Assembly (NCBI GenBank): GCA_003022905.1
Contig: PXSE01000008.1
Coordinates: 1-13,065, forward strand
Source: Halobacteriales archaeon QS_9_68_42
GTDB lineage: Archaea; Halobacteriota; Halobacteria; Halobacteriales; Haloarculaceae
Direction: 5' to 3'
Length of the DNA stretch: 13,065 bases
This document shows positions 1 to 6,955 of this stretch, piece by piece (the first letter of the stretch is position 1; each line of letters starts with the position of its first letter). The translations under genes were made by a program, and so were the position numbers. The notes beneath the pieces are model-generated. The model was not told the origin of the DNA and ran no database searches. It was given only the letters and a program-made list of their open reading frames with translations.

Positions 1-370
1 GATGGTGCTCGTGGAGCTGGTCGAAAACGCCATCACCGCCGGCGGGTCGCAGGTGACGGTGGCGGTGGTGCCGCCGGACGACGACGGCCGCGTCACCGTC
101 GAGGTGCGCGACGACGGGCCGGGACTGCCGGCCATGGAGGCACGCGTGCTCAAGCAGGCCAGTGAGTCTCCCGTAGACCACGGGAGCAGTTTCGGGCTGT
201 GGATGGTGAACTGGCTGGTGACCGAGATGGGCGGCGAGGTCGACGTCGCCGCCGAGGACGAGACGACCGTGACGATAGCGCTCCAGCAGGGAGGCCGTGA
301 CGACACCCCCCGCGACGGCGCCGTGACCGAGGCCGCGCTGGGCGACGACCCCAACTCGTGGGACTGGTAA
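1..370 (+). CDS. Sensor histidine kinase, C-terminal ATPase domain (5' partial)
   Basis: This is the 3' end of a histidine kinase whose sensor and dimerisation regions lie left of the window; the reading frame uses codons starting at base 2. The visible part is a GHKL/HATPase_c ATP-binding domain. It has an N-box-like ELVENAI near the start, a G1 box DDGPGLP, and a G2-like segment GSSFGLWMVNWLV. It ends in an acidic tail typical of halophilic proteins. The family phosphorylates a conserved His and passes phosphate to a response regulator, and in haloarchaea many such kinases carry PAS/GAF sensors. No partner regulator is visible and the signal sensed cannot be inferred. The call is sure at domain level. 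The true start is not in the window. Confidence 0.88.
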   Translation, partial: MVLVELVENAITAGGSQVTVAVVPPDDDGRVTVEVRDDGPGLPAMEARVLKQASESPVDHGSSFGLWMVNWLVTEMGGEVDVAAEDETTVTIALQQGGRDDTPRDGAVTEAALGDDPNSWDW

Positions 371-573
371 CCGAAGACGGCCTATCGTACGGGGACCCAC
401 GGCGACGGGAACGTGAGTCGGATGGTATTGTCCGCTACCGACTGTATCAGCCCGACCAGTCCCAACGACTGTTACCTTCGAGCGGGAGTGCGGCCGCGAG
501 GCCGCCGGGTCGGTCGTCGGCGAGCCCGAGTAGGAGCGAGCGATTTAGGTCCCCAGACGACCGAATAACGTTC
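371..573. other. Intergenic region upstream of the exonuclease gene
   Basis: This stretch between the kinase stop and the preferred exonuclease start is open in the exonuclease frame back to a GTG at 358. The extension would read as a low-complexity Arg/Ser/Pro-rich segment unlike a conserved domain. A TATA-like box sits at its right end. A short GC stem (gcggc/gccgc around 491-506) is present. I see no gene in it. Confidence 0.5.
543..550 (+). promoter_or_regulatory. TATA-like box for the exonuclease gene
   Basis: The A/T-rich octamer atttaggt lies in GC-rich DNA, centred about 27 bases before the GTG at 574. That spacing fits a leaderless archaeal transcript and supports choosing GTG 574 as the start. 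Confidence 0.45.
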
Positions 574-1305
574 GTGCGACTGGAGAACACCTACATCGGG
601 GTCGACGGGGTCGGCGAGACGACCGAGCGGCGCCTCTGGGAGCGGGGCGCCCGCACCTGGGACGAGTTCGATTCCTCGCTGTGCGGGCCGACGACCGCCG
701 ACCGCATCGAGTCGTTCATCGAGACCGCCCGCCCGCGGCTCGAGGGCGACGACTCGGAATTCTTCGACCGGCGGTTACCTTCGGGCGAGCGGTGGCGCCT
801 CTACGAGAACTTCCGCGAGGAGGCCTGCTTTTTCGACATCGAGACGACGGGGCTGGACCAGCGCCGCAACCGGGTTACCTGCGTCAGTTTCCACCGCGGC
901 GGCGACACCGAGACGCTGGTCCGCGGCGACGACCTCACCCGCGGGAACCTCCGGGAACGGCTCGAGGCGCCGCTTCTGGTGACATTCAACGGCGCCTGCT
1001 TCGACGTGCCCTTCCTCGAGAAGTCGTTCGACCTCTCGGTCGACCGACCCCACCTCGACCTGATGTACCCCTGCCGGCGGGTCGGCCTCACGGGCGGCCT
1101 CAAGGCCATCGAGCCGGAGGTCGGCGTCGAGCGCGACCGCCCGGACGTCTCCGGGAGGGACGCCATCCGCCTGTGGCGCGAGCACGAGCGCGGCGTCGAC
1201 GGCTCGCTCGAGACGCTCGTCTCCTACAACCGCGAGGACGCGGTCAACCTCAGGACCGTCGCCGACGGCGCCGTCGCGCGACTGGACAGCGAACTCCTGC
1301 CGTAG
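574..1305 (+). CDS. RNase H-like DEDD 3'-5' exonuclease family protein (YprB-like)
   Basis: A 243-residue protein of the ribonuclease H-like DEDD exonuclease superfamily, probably acting on nucleic acid 3' ends. Residues 8-31 (IGVDGVGETTERRLWERG and following) resemble a helix-hairpin-helix DNA-binding motif. The three exonuclease motifs follow: Exo I FFDIETTGL (Asp88, Glu90), Exo II TFNGACFDVPFL (Asn139, Asp144) and Exo III YNREDAVNL (Tyr218, Asp222). All expected acidic metal ligands are visible, so it should be active. I chose the GTG at 574 because the protein resemblance begins there and a TATA-like box precedes it; an in-frame GTG at 358 would add 72 low-complexity residues and overlap the kinase. 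The next gene starts 36 bases after its stop, so the two may be cotranscribed. The substrate (DNA or RNA) is unknown. Confidence 0.85.
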   Translation: MRLENTYIGVDGVGETTERRLWERGARTWDEFDSSLCGPTTADRIESFIETARPRLEGDDSEFFDRRLPSGERWRLYENFREEACFFDIETTGLDQRRNRVTCVSFHRGGDTETLVRGDDLTRGNLRERLEAPLLVTFNGACFDVPFLEKSFDLSVDRPHLDLMYPCRRVGLTGGLKAIEPEVGVERDRPDVSGRDAIRLWREHERGVDGSLETLVSYNREDAVNLRTVADGAVARLDSELLP

Positions 1306-1341
1306 CACAACCGCTTTGCACCCGGCGACGCAACCGCCGGT

Positions 1342-2187
1342 ATGGACTGGCGGCTCATCCCCGAGGAGACGCTCGACGGGGCGGCCTCGATGGCGCTCGA
1401 CGAGGTGGCCGCCGAGACGGTCGCCGCCGGCGGCCCGGCGACCGCCCGCCTCTACCGGTGGATGCCGAGCACGCTCTCTCTCGGCTACGGCAACGACGCC
1501 GACATCGTCGACTGGGAGTTCTGCGAGAAGCGCAACATCACCGTCACGCGGCGGCCGACCGGCGGCGGCGTCATCTACCACGACACCGCCGGCGACGTGG
1601 CCTACTCCATCATCGCGCCGGCCGACGAGTATCCCGGCGACGTGACCGAGAGCTACCGACAGTTGCTCGACCCGATACTGGACGCCTTTGAGAGCTTCGG
1701 CGTCGACGTCGCCTACGCCGACGCCGACCGCGAGGCGGTGTGGTCGCCGGCCTGCTACCTCCGCGAACTCGACCCTGCCCACGACCTGGTCGGCCCCGAC
1801 GGCCGGAAGATAGCCGGCAACGCCCAGTACCGCACCCGCGATGCCATCGTCCAGCACGGGTCGCTGTCGTTCGACGTCGGCGCCGAGACCCACCTCGGGT
1901 GCTTCGAGGACCCGCCGGTGACGCCCAAGGCATTCACCGACCGCGTCTGCGGTGCCGTCGAGTTCCAGGAGTACGACGAGGCCGTCGAGTCCGGGTTCGG
2001 TACCCTCGGCGGCTACGACCTCCTGCGCTCGCGACTGGTCACCGAACTGGAGGAGTCGCTGGCGTCGTGGGCCGGCGCCGAGGAGGGCGAGTGGACCGAC
2101 GCCGAGGCCGACCGTGCCCACGAGATCACCGACGCGAAGTACCGCGCCGACGCCTGGGTCCGCGAGCGGACCGACCCGCTTGACTAA
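1342..2187 (+). CDS. Lipoate-protein ligase / octanoyltransferase-like protein (LplA/LipM family)
   Basis: A 281-residue protein of the biotin/lipoate A/B ligase fold, which attaches lipoyl or octanoyl groups to lysines of 2-oxoacid dehydrogenase E2 or glycine-cleavage H proteins. Seen are the family motif RRPTGGGVIYH (residues 70-80), the segment GRKIAGNAQYR (154-164, with the conserved Lys156) and QHGSL (171-175). Cys138, in SPACYLRELDP, lies where LipM-type octanoyltransferases keep their catalytic Cys (ACF/ACY context). A transferase rather than an ATP-dependent ligase is therefore possible, and the sequence alone does not settle it. The C-terminal about 100 residues are acidic and contain a helical stretch rich in Glu/Ala. 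The start ATG follows a weak A/T patch (gctttgca, 1313-1320). No E2 or H-protein gene is nearby. Confidence 0.85.
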   Translation: MDWRLIPEETLDGAASMALDEVAAETVAAGGPATARLYRWMPSTLSLGYGNDADIVDWEFCEKRNITVTRRPTGGGVIYHDTAGDVAYSIIAPADEYPGDVTESYRQLLDPILDAFESFGVDVAYADADREAVWSPACYLRELDPAHDLVGPDGRKIAGNAQYRTRDAIVQHGSLSFDVGAETHLGCFEDPPVTPKAFTDRVCGAVEFQEYDEAVESGFGTLGGYDLLRSRLVTELEESLASWAGAEEGEWTDAEADRAHEITDAKYRADAWVRERTDPLD

Positions 2188-2208
2188 GACTGCGCGAATG
2201 CCGATGTC

Positions 2209-2227
2209 CGAGACCACAACGGTCTCG
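2209..2227 (+). terminator. Hairpin after the lipoate ligase gene
   Basis: A perfect 7-bp stem, cgagacc / ggtctcg, with a 5-base loop (acaac) begins 22 bases after the stop codon. A T-rich stretch (ttttattt) follows about 22 bases further on, but that stretch is better explained as the next promoter. A role as a transcript 3' end is plausible but unproven. Confidence 0.35.
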
Positions 2228-2248
2228 CTCCGGCGGCCGTGCCAACCA

Positions 2249-2257
2249 CTTTTATTT
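2249..2257 (+). promoter_or_regulatory. TATA box of the M24 peptidase-like gene
   Basis: The sequence cttttattt is the clearest A/T island of the left region. It is centred 25 bases before the ATG at 2278, the spacing expected for a leaderless archaeal transcript, so it also decides the start codon. Confidence 0.65.
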
Positions 2258-2277
2258 GCCGGCGTCCGACGGCAGGT

Positions 2278-3477
2278 ATGCCCACCGAACTGCCACGCCC
2301 GGAGTTCGACGACCGACTCGCGGCGGTCCGCGAGCGGGTCGCCGAGGCCGAGGTCGACGCCGGCGTCTGGTTCGGCGCGACCAGCATCGAGTACTTGACC
2401 GGGTTCGCCCACATCCGGACCGAGCGGCCCGTCCTGCTCGCGGTCACGCCGGACGCCGTCGCGCTCACCGTTCCGCGACTCGAGCGGGACCGTGCCGAGG
2501 CGGTCCCGACCGTCGACCGGGTCGACACCTACCGCGACTATCCTGCCGGCCGGCCGGTCGAGACGGCCGCGGCGATGCTCTCGGCGCTCGGCGTCGAGTC
2601 GGTCGCCGCCGACGCCGACGGCGCCCCGGGCGTGATGGGCTATCAGGGCCCGGCGCTCTCGGCGTTCCTTGAGGTCGACAGCCAGAACTGGGTCGACCGG
2701 ATGCGGTGGGCGAAGTCCGATGCCGAGGTCGGATTGATACGGGAGTCCGCCCGGTGGGCCAACCTCGGACACCGCTACCTGGCCGACCACACCGAACCCG
2801 GCGCCCACCCGGCGACGGTGAGCCAGCGCGCCTCGACGGAGGCGTCCCGCGCGATGCTGGACGCACTGGGGGACCGCTACGCCGAGCGGGTCCGCGGCGA
2901 CGGCCCCGTCACCGCCGGCTACATCAGCGGCGAGGAGACCCGACTCCCGCACGGCCACACGCCCAACGAGCGGCTCGAGACGGGCGACGTGCTCGTCACC
3001 GGCGCCACCGCGAACGTCGACGGCTACCTCTCGGAGCTCGAGCGGACGATGTTTGTCGGCGACCCGGCCGACGAGGACGTCCATTACTTCGAGGTGATGT
3101 GCGAGGCGCAGTCGCTGGCCATCGAGGCGCTGGGGCCGGGCGTCGAGCTGTCGTACGTTGACGACGCCGTCACGGAGTACCTCGCGGAGCAGGGCGTCGC
3201 CGACCTCGCCCAGCACCACGTCGGCCACAACATCGGGCTGGGCGCCCACGAGCCGCCGTACATCGACTCGGGCTGGACGGACCACTGCGAGAGCGAACAC
3301 ACGAGCTACGGCGGCGACGACGCGGTCATGGAGCCGGGCCACGTCTACACCGTCGAGCCCGGGATCTACACCGAGACGGCCGGCTACCGCCACTCCGACA
3401 CGGTGGCGATAACCGACGACGGCACCGAGAGCCTGACCTACTTCCCGCGGGATCTTGAGTCGAACGTCATCCGGTGA
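2278..3477 (+). CDS. M24 family (Xaa-Pro aminopeptidase / creatinase fold) protein with altered metal ligands
   Basis: A 399-residue protein with a creatinase-type N-terminal domain (about 1-140, including WFGATSIEYLTGF) and a pita-bread M24 catalytic domain (about 150-390). M24 metalloproteases bind two metals through Asp, Asp, His, Glu, Glu. Aligned here, His317 (GHNIGLGAHEPP) and Glu360 (VEPGIY) are kept. The first Asp position falls on Gly242 (VTGATANVDGY), the second Asp is Glu253 (LSELERT), and the last Glu is Ser373 (RHSDTV). The active-site histidines in PHGHT (225-227) and HEPP (324) remain. This could be a creatinase-like, metal-independent hydrolase or a diverged peptidase. I chose ATG 2278 because of the TATA box 25 bases upstream; an in-frame upstream start at 2239 would place the box inside the gene. 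Family assignment is firm, substrate unknown. Confidence 0.87.
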   Translation: MPTELPRPEFDDRLAAVRERVAEAEVDAGVWFGATSIEYLTGFAHIRTERPVLLAVTPDAVALTVPRLERDRAEAVPTVDRVDTYRDYPAGRPVETAAAMLSALGVESVAADADGAPGVMGYQGPALSAFLEVDSQNWVDRMRWAKSDAEVGLIRESARWANLGHRYLADHTEPGAHPATVSQRASTEASRAMLDALGDRYAERVRGDGPVTAGYISGEETRLPHGHTPNERLETGDVLVTGATANVDGYLSELERTMFVGDPADEDVHYFEVMCEAQSLAIEALGPGVELSYVDDAVTEYLAEQGVADLAQHHVGHNIGLGAHEPPYIDSGWTDHCESEHTSYGGDDAVMEPGHVYTVEPGIYTETAGYRHSDTVAITDDGTESLTYFPRDLESNVIR

Positions 3478-3508
3478 CTGCCCGCCCGCCGCCTGCCGAC
3501 CGTAACGG

Positions 3509-3513
3509 ATTTG
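3509..3513 (+). promoter_or_regulatory. Weak TATA-like patch for the IMPase-family gene
   Basis: A short atttg within GC-rich DNA is centred about 29 bases before the ATG at 3540. It is the only A/T-rich spot in the 62-base gap after the M24 gene. Confidence 0.3.
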
Positions 3514-3539
3514 CCCGGCGGCGGCCTCGGGACGAGTCC

Positions 3540-4355
3540 ATGACCCTTCTCGACGACGCCGAACCAGTTGCGGTCGACGCCTGCCTGTCCGGCGGGCGGT
3601 ACCTCCGCGGGGCTTACCAAGACGGCACATCGGAGGTGACCCACTCGGCGGTCGACGCGAAGTCCACCGCCGACGTCGGCGCCGAAGAGCGGATGCTCGC
3701 GGTCCTCGAGGAGTCATTCCCCGACCACACCGTCGACGCCGAGGAGTCCGGCGTCCACCCCGGCGACGACCGCTACCGCTGGGTGGTCGACCCGCTGGAC
3801 GGGACGAACAACTTCGAGGCCGGCCTCCCCGCCTTCGCCTCGGCGGTCACGCTCGTCGTCGACGGCGACCCGGCGCTGGCGGCCGCCTACGTGCCCATGC
3901 CGGACGACCTCTACGTTTATCGTCGGGACCGGGGGCTCCGCTACGGAGCGACGCCGGTCGACCGCCCGGAGACGCCGGCGCCGCCGCCGGAGGCCGCCAC
4001 GGTGATGTCGGTCGTCGGCCACGACGTCAAGCGCGGGGCGGCGACGCGCGCCGTCTCCGAGGAGATAAACCGCGGCATCGAGGCCGCCTGCAAGCGCCGC
4101 CTCGAGAGCTGGTGTCCGACGGTCCACTGGGGACTGCTGGCTCGCGGCCGCATCGACGGGGCCGTCTGCTACCGGCCGGACGAGGAGGAACAGCGCCTCG
4201 GGGAACTGTTCATCGAAGCGGTCGGCTACGAGACCGCACGGAGCGACGACGGCACCAAGCGGGCGGCAGCCTGCGACGACGGCGAATGGTTCGTCGCCGC
4301 CCGGACCAACCCGCTGTTCGAGGGACTGCTCGCCGTCGTCGAGGGCGCGCTGTAG
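3540..4355 (+). CDS. Inositol monophosphatase family protein
   Basis: A 271-residue protein of the IMPase / fructose-1,6-bisphosphatase-like fold, a Mg-dependent, Li-sensitive phosphatase family acting on sugar phosphates, inositol phosphate or PAP. The first signature is intact: AEESG (67-71, metal-binding Glu) and WVVDPLDGTNNF (81-92, with Asp84 and Asp87). The second signature, normally WDxAAG...EAGG, is strongly changed to EEQRLGELFIEAVG (216-229). A Glu (217) sits where the third metal-binding Asp is expected. Archaeal members often act as fructose-1,6-bisphosphatase, but the divergence makes the substrate uncertain. I chose ATG 3540 because an in-frame upstream start at 3474 would add unrelated Pro/Arg-rich residues and overlap the previous gene. 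The gene runs toward the minus-strand membrane-protein gene (convergent, 29-base gap). Confidence 0.83.
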   Translation: MTLLDDAEPVAVDACLSGGRYLRGAYQDGTSEVTHSAVDAKSTADVGAEERMLAVLEESFPDHTVDAEESGVHPGDDRYRWVVDPLDGTNNFEAGLPAFASAVTLVVDGDPALAAAYVPMPDDLYVYRRDRGLRYGATPVDRPETPAPPPEAATVMSVVGHDVKRGAATRAVSEEINRGIEAACKRRLESWCPTVHWGLLARGRIDGAVCYRPDEEEQRLGELFIEAVGYETARSDDGTKRAAACDDGEWFVAARTNPLFEGLLAVVEGAL

Positions 4356-4360
4356 CGCGC
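4345..4360. terminator. GC hairpin over the IMPase stop codon
   Basis: A perfect stem gcgcgc / gcgcgc with loop tgta spans the stop codon, in the short gap between convergent genes. It could mark a transcript end. GC-rich hexamers of this kind can also occur by chance here. Confidence 0.25.
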
Positions 4361-4384
4361 GCCGTTCCCTGCGAGGGCGCGTCG

Positions 4385-4681
4385 CTACCGCATCGTCATG
4401 TACGTGAGGAAGCCGAGCGCGAACAGCTGCAACGCCCGCAGCGACAGGAGCGCCCGCTGGGCAAAGGCGTCCCCGGAGTAGAGCATCCCGGTGCTGGAAA
4501 AAGAAGTAAACGGCCAGCAGGTTCTCGACGAGCATGACGCCCCCGAAGGTGATTAGCTCGAGGTCAGCGGCATCCGGGACGTCCAGTAGTTGCGCACCTT
4601 GACGGCTATCAGTTCAAGCAGAAGCAGCACGCTGAGCCCCGAGAGGCCGTTCGCTATCATCAGGTTGGTGTTCATCGCCAT
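4385..4681 (-). pseudogene. Small three-helix membrane protein, two frameshifts
   Basis: From ATG 4681 the frame reads MAMNTNLMIANGLSGLSVL, then a leucine-rich helix ending LLLLELIAVKVRNYW, and reaches a stop at 4553-4555. A second frame over about 4590-4500 gives another hydrophobic helix, ELITFGGVMLVENLLAVYFF. The original frame then resumes as STGMLYSGDAFAQRALLSL and LQLFALGFLTYMTMR, ending at the stop at 4385-4387. Joined, these give one protein of about 95 residues with three membrane helices. The first shift is somewhere near 4560-4600. The second is probably at the run of five A (4498-4502, plus strand). It lies 3 bases after the regulator gene, so the two form an operon. Haloarchaea often pair a winged-helix regulator with a small membrane protein of this kind; the function is unknown. 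True decay and sequencing error are both possible. Confidence 0.7.
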
Positions 4682-4684
4682 ATG

Positions 4685-4962
4685 TCAGTCCTCTATTCGG
4701 TCGGTGATGGTCTCGAACTCCTCGCGGTGGCGCTCGAAGCGGTCGGTGAGAAGTACAGCTCGCCGTAGTCCTCGCCGCCGGTCTCGACGACGTCGTGCTT
4801 CTCGAGCTTCTCGAGGTAATACCGGACGGTGTTATACTCGAGGCCCGGCGCCTCGTTGAGCTGGTTAGCGTTCCGCGGTCGGTCGTCGATTGCCCGGACG
4901 AGCCGCGCCCGGTTCGCTCCGCCGCGAGTGCCGGCCAGAAGGTACCAGAGCGCTTTCTCCAT
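4685..4962 (-). pseudogene. Winged helix-turn-helix transcriptional regulator, one frameshift
   Basis: The ATG at 4962 opens a winged-helix domain: MEKALWYLLAGTRGGANRAR, then LEYNTVRYYLEKLEKHDVVE (41-60), the recognition-helix region, then GGEDYGELYF (62-71). After Phe71 (4750-4752) the frame changes. Skipping to the adjacent frame continues naturally as TDRFERHREEFETITDRIED and a stop at 4685-4687, three bases before the membrane-protein ATG. A single missing base near 4747-4752 explains this. Without the repair, the protein would end in a Ser/Pro/Arg-rich tail and overrun into the next gene region. Full length would be about 92 residues, normal for small haloarchaeal ArsR-like/winged-helix regulators. 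The DNA-binding part is intact, so even the shifted product could bind DNA. The target is unknown; regulation of its own operon is a guess. Confidence 0.75.
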
Positions 4963-4990
4963 CCGGTTTCCAGTCGGGATTGACGCAGTG

Positions 4991-5000
4991 CCAGTATATG
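4991..5000 (-). promoter_or_regulatory. TATA-like box of the winged-helix regulator operon
   Basis: On the minus strand this reads catatactgg, centred about 34 bases before the ATG at 4962, in the 46-base gap after the molybdoenzyme stop. It suggests that the regulator pair has its own promoter. Confidence 0.5.
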
Positions 5001-5008
5001 AGTGTGGC

Positions 5009-6520
5009 TCAAGAGCTCACGGTACGGGAGACCCATCCCGACGGCCCGCTCGGGAAGGCGTCGGTCTCCTCGGACGGCTGTACGGTGCCGTCGGCCTCGA
5101 TCGCCCGGGCGACGACCTCGTGTTCGCCGCCCGGCGGGTCGTAGGTGTGGACCCACTGCCGCCAGACGTCCTCGCCGGGTAGGTCCGCCGAGAGTTCGGC
5201 CTCCGTCCAGGAGTCGCCGCCGTCGGTCGACACCTCGACTGAACTGACGCCGCGGGTGCCGGCGTATGCGTGGCCGCCGACCCGCATCCGGCCGTCGTCG
5301 AGCCGTTCCTCGTGGTGTATCTTCGCGACGGTGTTGACCGGCCCGGTGCCGTGCCAGCCGCGCTCCTCCCAGTAGCCGTCGATTTCCTCCTCGAGGACCT
5401 CGATCTCCGTGATCCACTTGACATTGATCTCGCCCCAGTGACCGGGGATGAGCGCTCGAACGGGGTAGCCGTGGCCCTCGGGGAGGGTGTCGCCGTTCAT
5501 GCCGAACGCCAGGAAGCCGCCCTCTAGTGCCGGCAGGGGGAACTCCTCGTAGTAGCCGTCGTCGGCCCGGAGCATCACACAGCACTCCTCGGCCGGCCCG
5601 GCCGGGTCGACGACGTTGGTGATGGGGACGCCGGTCCACAGCGCATTGTCCATTTTCTCGCCGTTGAGGCTCTCGCCGACACATCGGAGGCTGACGAACC
5701 GGCTCTCGACGTCCATTCCGCGGATCTCCTCGTAGCTGTAGGTGAGTTCCTCGTCGACGGCGCCGGTGACCGACAGCTCCCAGTCCTCGGCGGCGATGGT
5801 CGGGTCGGTCGCGTTGATGTCGACCTCGTAGAACTCCTCGGACACGAGCGACTCGAGGCCGTCGACGCCGAGGGAGCGCCCCTCGGCCTCGTTGAGCCGC
5901 TGCTGTATCTCGGCCCGGACGGAGCTTGTCACCTGTAAGGGTTCGCTGGCGCCGGTTGGCTCGCTGAACCCGCCGCGGTTGCCGAGGAAGTAGCCGACGC
6001 CGGCGAGGCCGACGCCGCTGGCAACGCCCCCGAGAACTCGCCGACGGTCCCCGGAGACGGTCTCGATGTCCGGCAGGGTCGCCAGTTCCGCGACGCCGAG
6101 AACGGCACCGACAGCCGCGCCGGCGGCAACGGAGGCCAACGGCGCCCGGGTTACGGCGAAGGCGGCGACGGTGGCGACGGCGGCGGCGACGGGAGGGCCA
6201 AAGCGGGGAATCTCGGCCCGCTGGGCGACGGCGAGGCCGATGAGGGCGGCGCCGGCGAACAGCGCCGTCGACAGCGCCAGCGCCGCGAGAATGTTCAGTT
6301 GGTCGCCGAGGTCACCGAGGACCGTAATCGCGTACCGGACGACGACCGCGGGCATCTCCCGGGCCATCAGCCCGGCGATAGGGCCGGCGACGAACGACGG
6401 CGTGAACGCCGCCACGGCGAACGAGCCCGCGACCCCCGCCAGTCCCGCAAACGTCGAGATCAGCAGGGTCCACGCGCTCGGCAGTCGGTCGAGCAGTCCA
6501 CTTCGTGATTGTTCGTTCAT
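5009..6520 (-). CDS. Membrane-anchored sulfite oxidase-type molybdopterin oxidoreductase
   Basis: A 503-residue protein. Residues 15-180 hold about five hydrophobic segments (about 17-40, 55-70, 76-100, 110-147, 162-180). From about 195 to 385 comes the sulfite-oxidase molybdopterin domain, with FVSLRCVGESLNG carrying Cys280, the expected molybdenum ligand, followed by NALWTGVPITNVV and FLAFGMNGDTLPEGHGYPVR. From about 388 to 503 comes a Mo-co dimerisation (Ig-like) domain with GGHAYAGTRGVSSVEVSTDG. The last helix is preceded by DRRRVLGG, a twin-arginine-like motif. Together these predict an enzyme held in the membrane with its redox domain outside the cell. It probably oxidises or reduces a small S- or N-oxo substrate such as sulfite; the substrate is not readable. 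No cytochrome partner is adjacent. Start ATG 6520 is the only good one. Confidence 0.88.
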   Translation of the reverse strand: MNEQSRSGLLDRLPSAWTLLISTFAGLAGVAGSFAVAAFTPSFVAGPIAGLMAREMPAVVVRYAITVLGDLGDQLNILAALALSTALFAGAALIGLAVAQRAEIPRFGPPVAAAVATVAAFAVTRAPLASVAAGAAVGAVLGVAELATLPDIETVSGDRRRVLGGVASGVGLAGVGYFLGNRGGFSEPTGASEPLQVTSSVRAEIQQRLNEAEGRSLGVDGLESLVSEEFYEVDINATDPTIAAEDWELSVTGAVDEELTYSYEEIRGMDVESRFVSLRCVGESLNGEKMDNALWTGVPITNVVDPAGPAEECCVMLRADDGYYEEFPLPALEGGFLAFGMNGDTLPEGHGYPVRALIPGHWGEINVKWITEIEVLEEEIDGYWEERGWHGTGPVNTVAKIHHEERLDDGRMRVGGHAYAGTRGVSSVEVSTDGGDSWTEAELSADLPGEDVWRQWVHTYDPPGGEHEVVARAIEADGTVQPSEETDAFPSGPSGWVSRTVSS

Positions 6521-6592
6521 GAATGGTCGGAGGATACCCGTTCGTCATACGCAGGGGCTCCAGCCTGTTGTAGTTTGGTGGGCGTCACGGGA

Positions 6593-6748
6593 CTATCCCT
6601 CGTTGTCCATCGACCCGTCATCTTCCATGGTGGTATGTTGTTCTCCATCGACCCGCCGTCGTCGCCGCCCGAGTCGCCGGTGTCGGAGCCTGAAGTCGGT
6701 GCATCCGGCAACGAGCACCGCGCTGGCACTGGCAGTGACCCGTATCAT
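6593..6748 (-). pseudogene. Small lipoprotein gene with two apparent compensating frameshifts
   Basis: From ATG 6748 the frame reads MIRVTASASAVLVAGCTDF, a short signal peptide with a clean lipobox (VAGC, lipid-bearing Cys16). In the same frame the middle becomes Arg-rich and unlike a halophilic lipoprotein. The adjacent frame over that stretch instead reads SGSDTGDSGGDDGGSMENN, an acidic Gly/Ser linker of the usual kind. The first frame then resumes with TMEDDGSMDNEG and a stop at 6593-6595. Two nearby indels (near 6690-6696 and 6615-6630) would turn the normal protein into this. The first frame stays open throughout, so a 51-residue product with a basic centre is formally possible. It ends 72 bases before the molybdoenzyme start on the same strand, so cotranscription is possible. 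Function unknown; a surface-anchored acidic peptide. Confidence 0.6.
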
Positions 6749-6800
6749 GCGCCGCCGCGTCGTGTTCCGTTACATCCTACCCGGACCGTCGCGGACCTGT

Positions 6801-6813
6801 GTATAGTATATTT
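6801..6813 (-). promoter_or_regulatory. TATA-like box for the lipoprotein/molybdoenzyme unit
   Basis: The minus strand reads aaatatactatac, the strongest A/T island in the window. It lies about 55-60 bases before the lipoprotein ATG, implying a leader of about 30 nucleotides. Confidence 0.5.
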
Positions 6814-6955
6814 CTCAAAGTCGGGCTTCCTTCCGGCAAAGTTGGTTTCACATCTCTCTAAAATCTCCCCGGATTCGTGGCTCGCACGGCGGGCATTCGA
6901 GGGGGCCGACGGCGCGCGTGCCGACCCCCGACGGCTTCCGCGGCCGGGTCCCGGG

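Noticed and set aside
358..573. N-terminal extension of the exonuclease from GTG 358
   Set aside because: It would overlap the kinase stop, is low complexity, and a TATA-like box sits inside it at the right distance from GTG 574.
775..3717. A 980-residue open frame on the minus strand
   Set aside because: It lies antisense to four well-supported genes, is Arg/Val/Gly-rich with no domain, and is the usual long shadow frame of GC-rich haloarchaeal DNA.
6066..6806. A 246-residue plus-strand open frame opposite the molybdoenzyme start and lipoprotein
   Set aside because: It is Ala/Thr/Arg-rich and is explained as the complement of membrane-helix codons; nothing in it matches a protein family.
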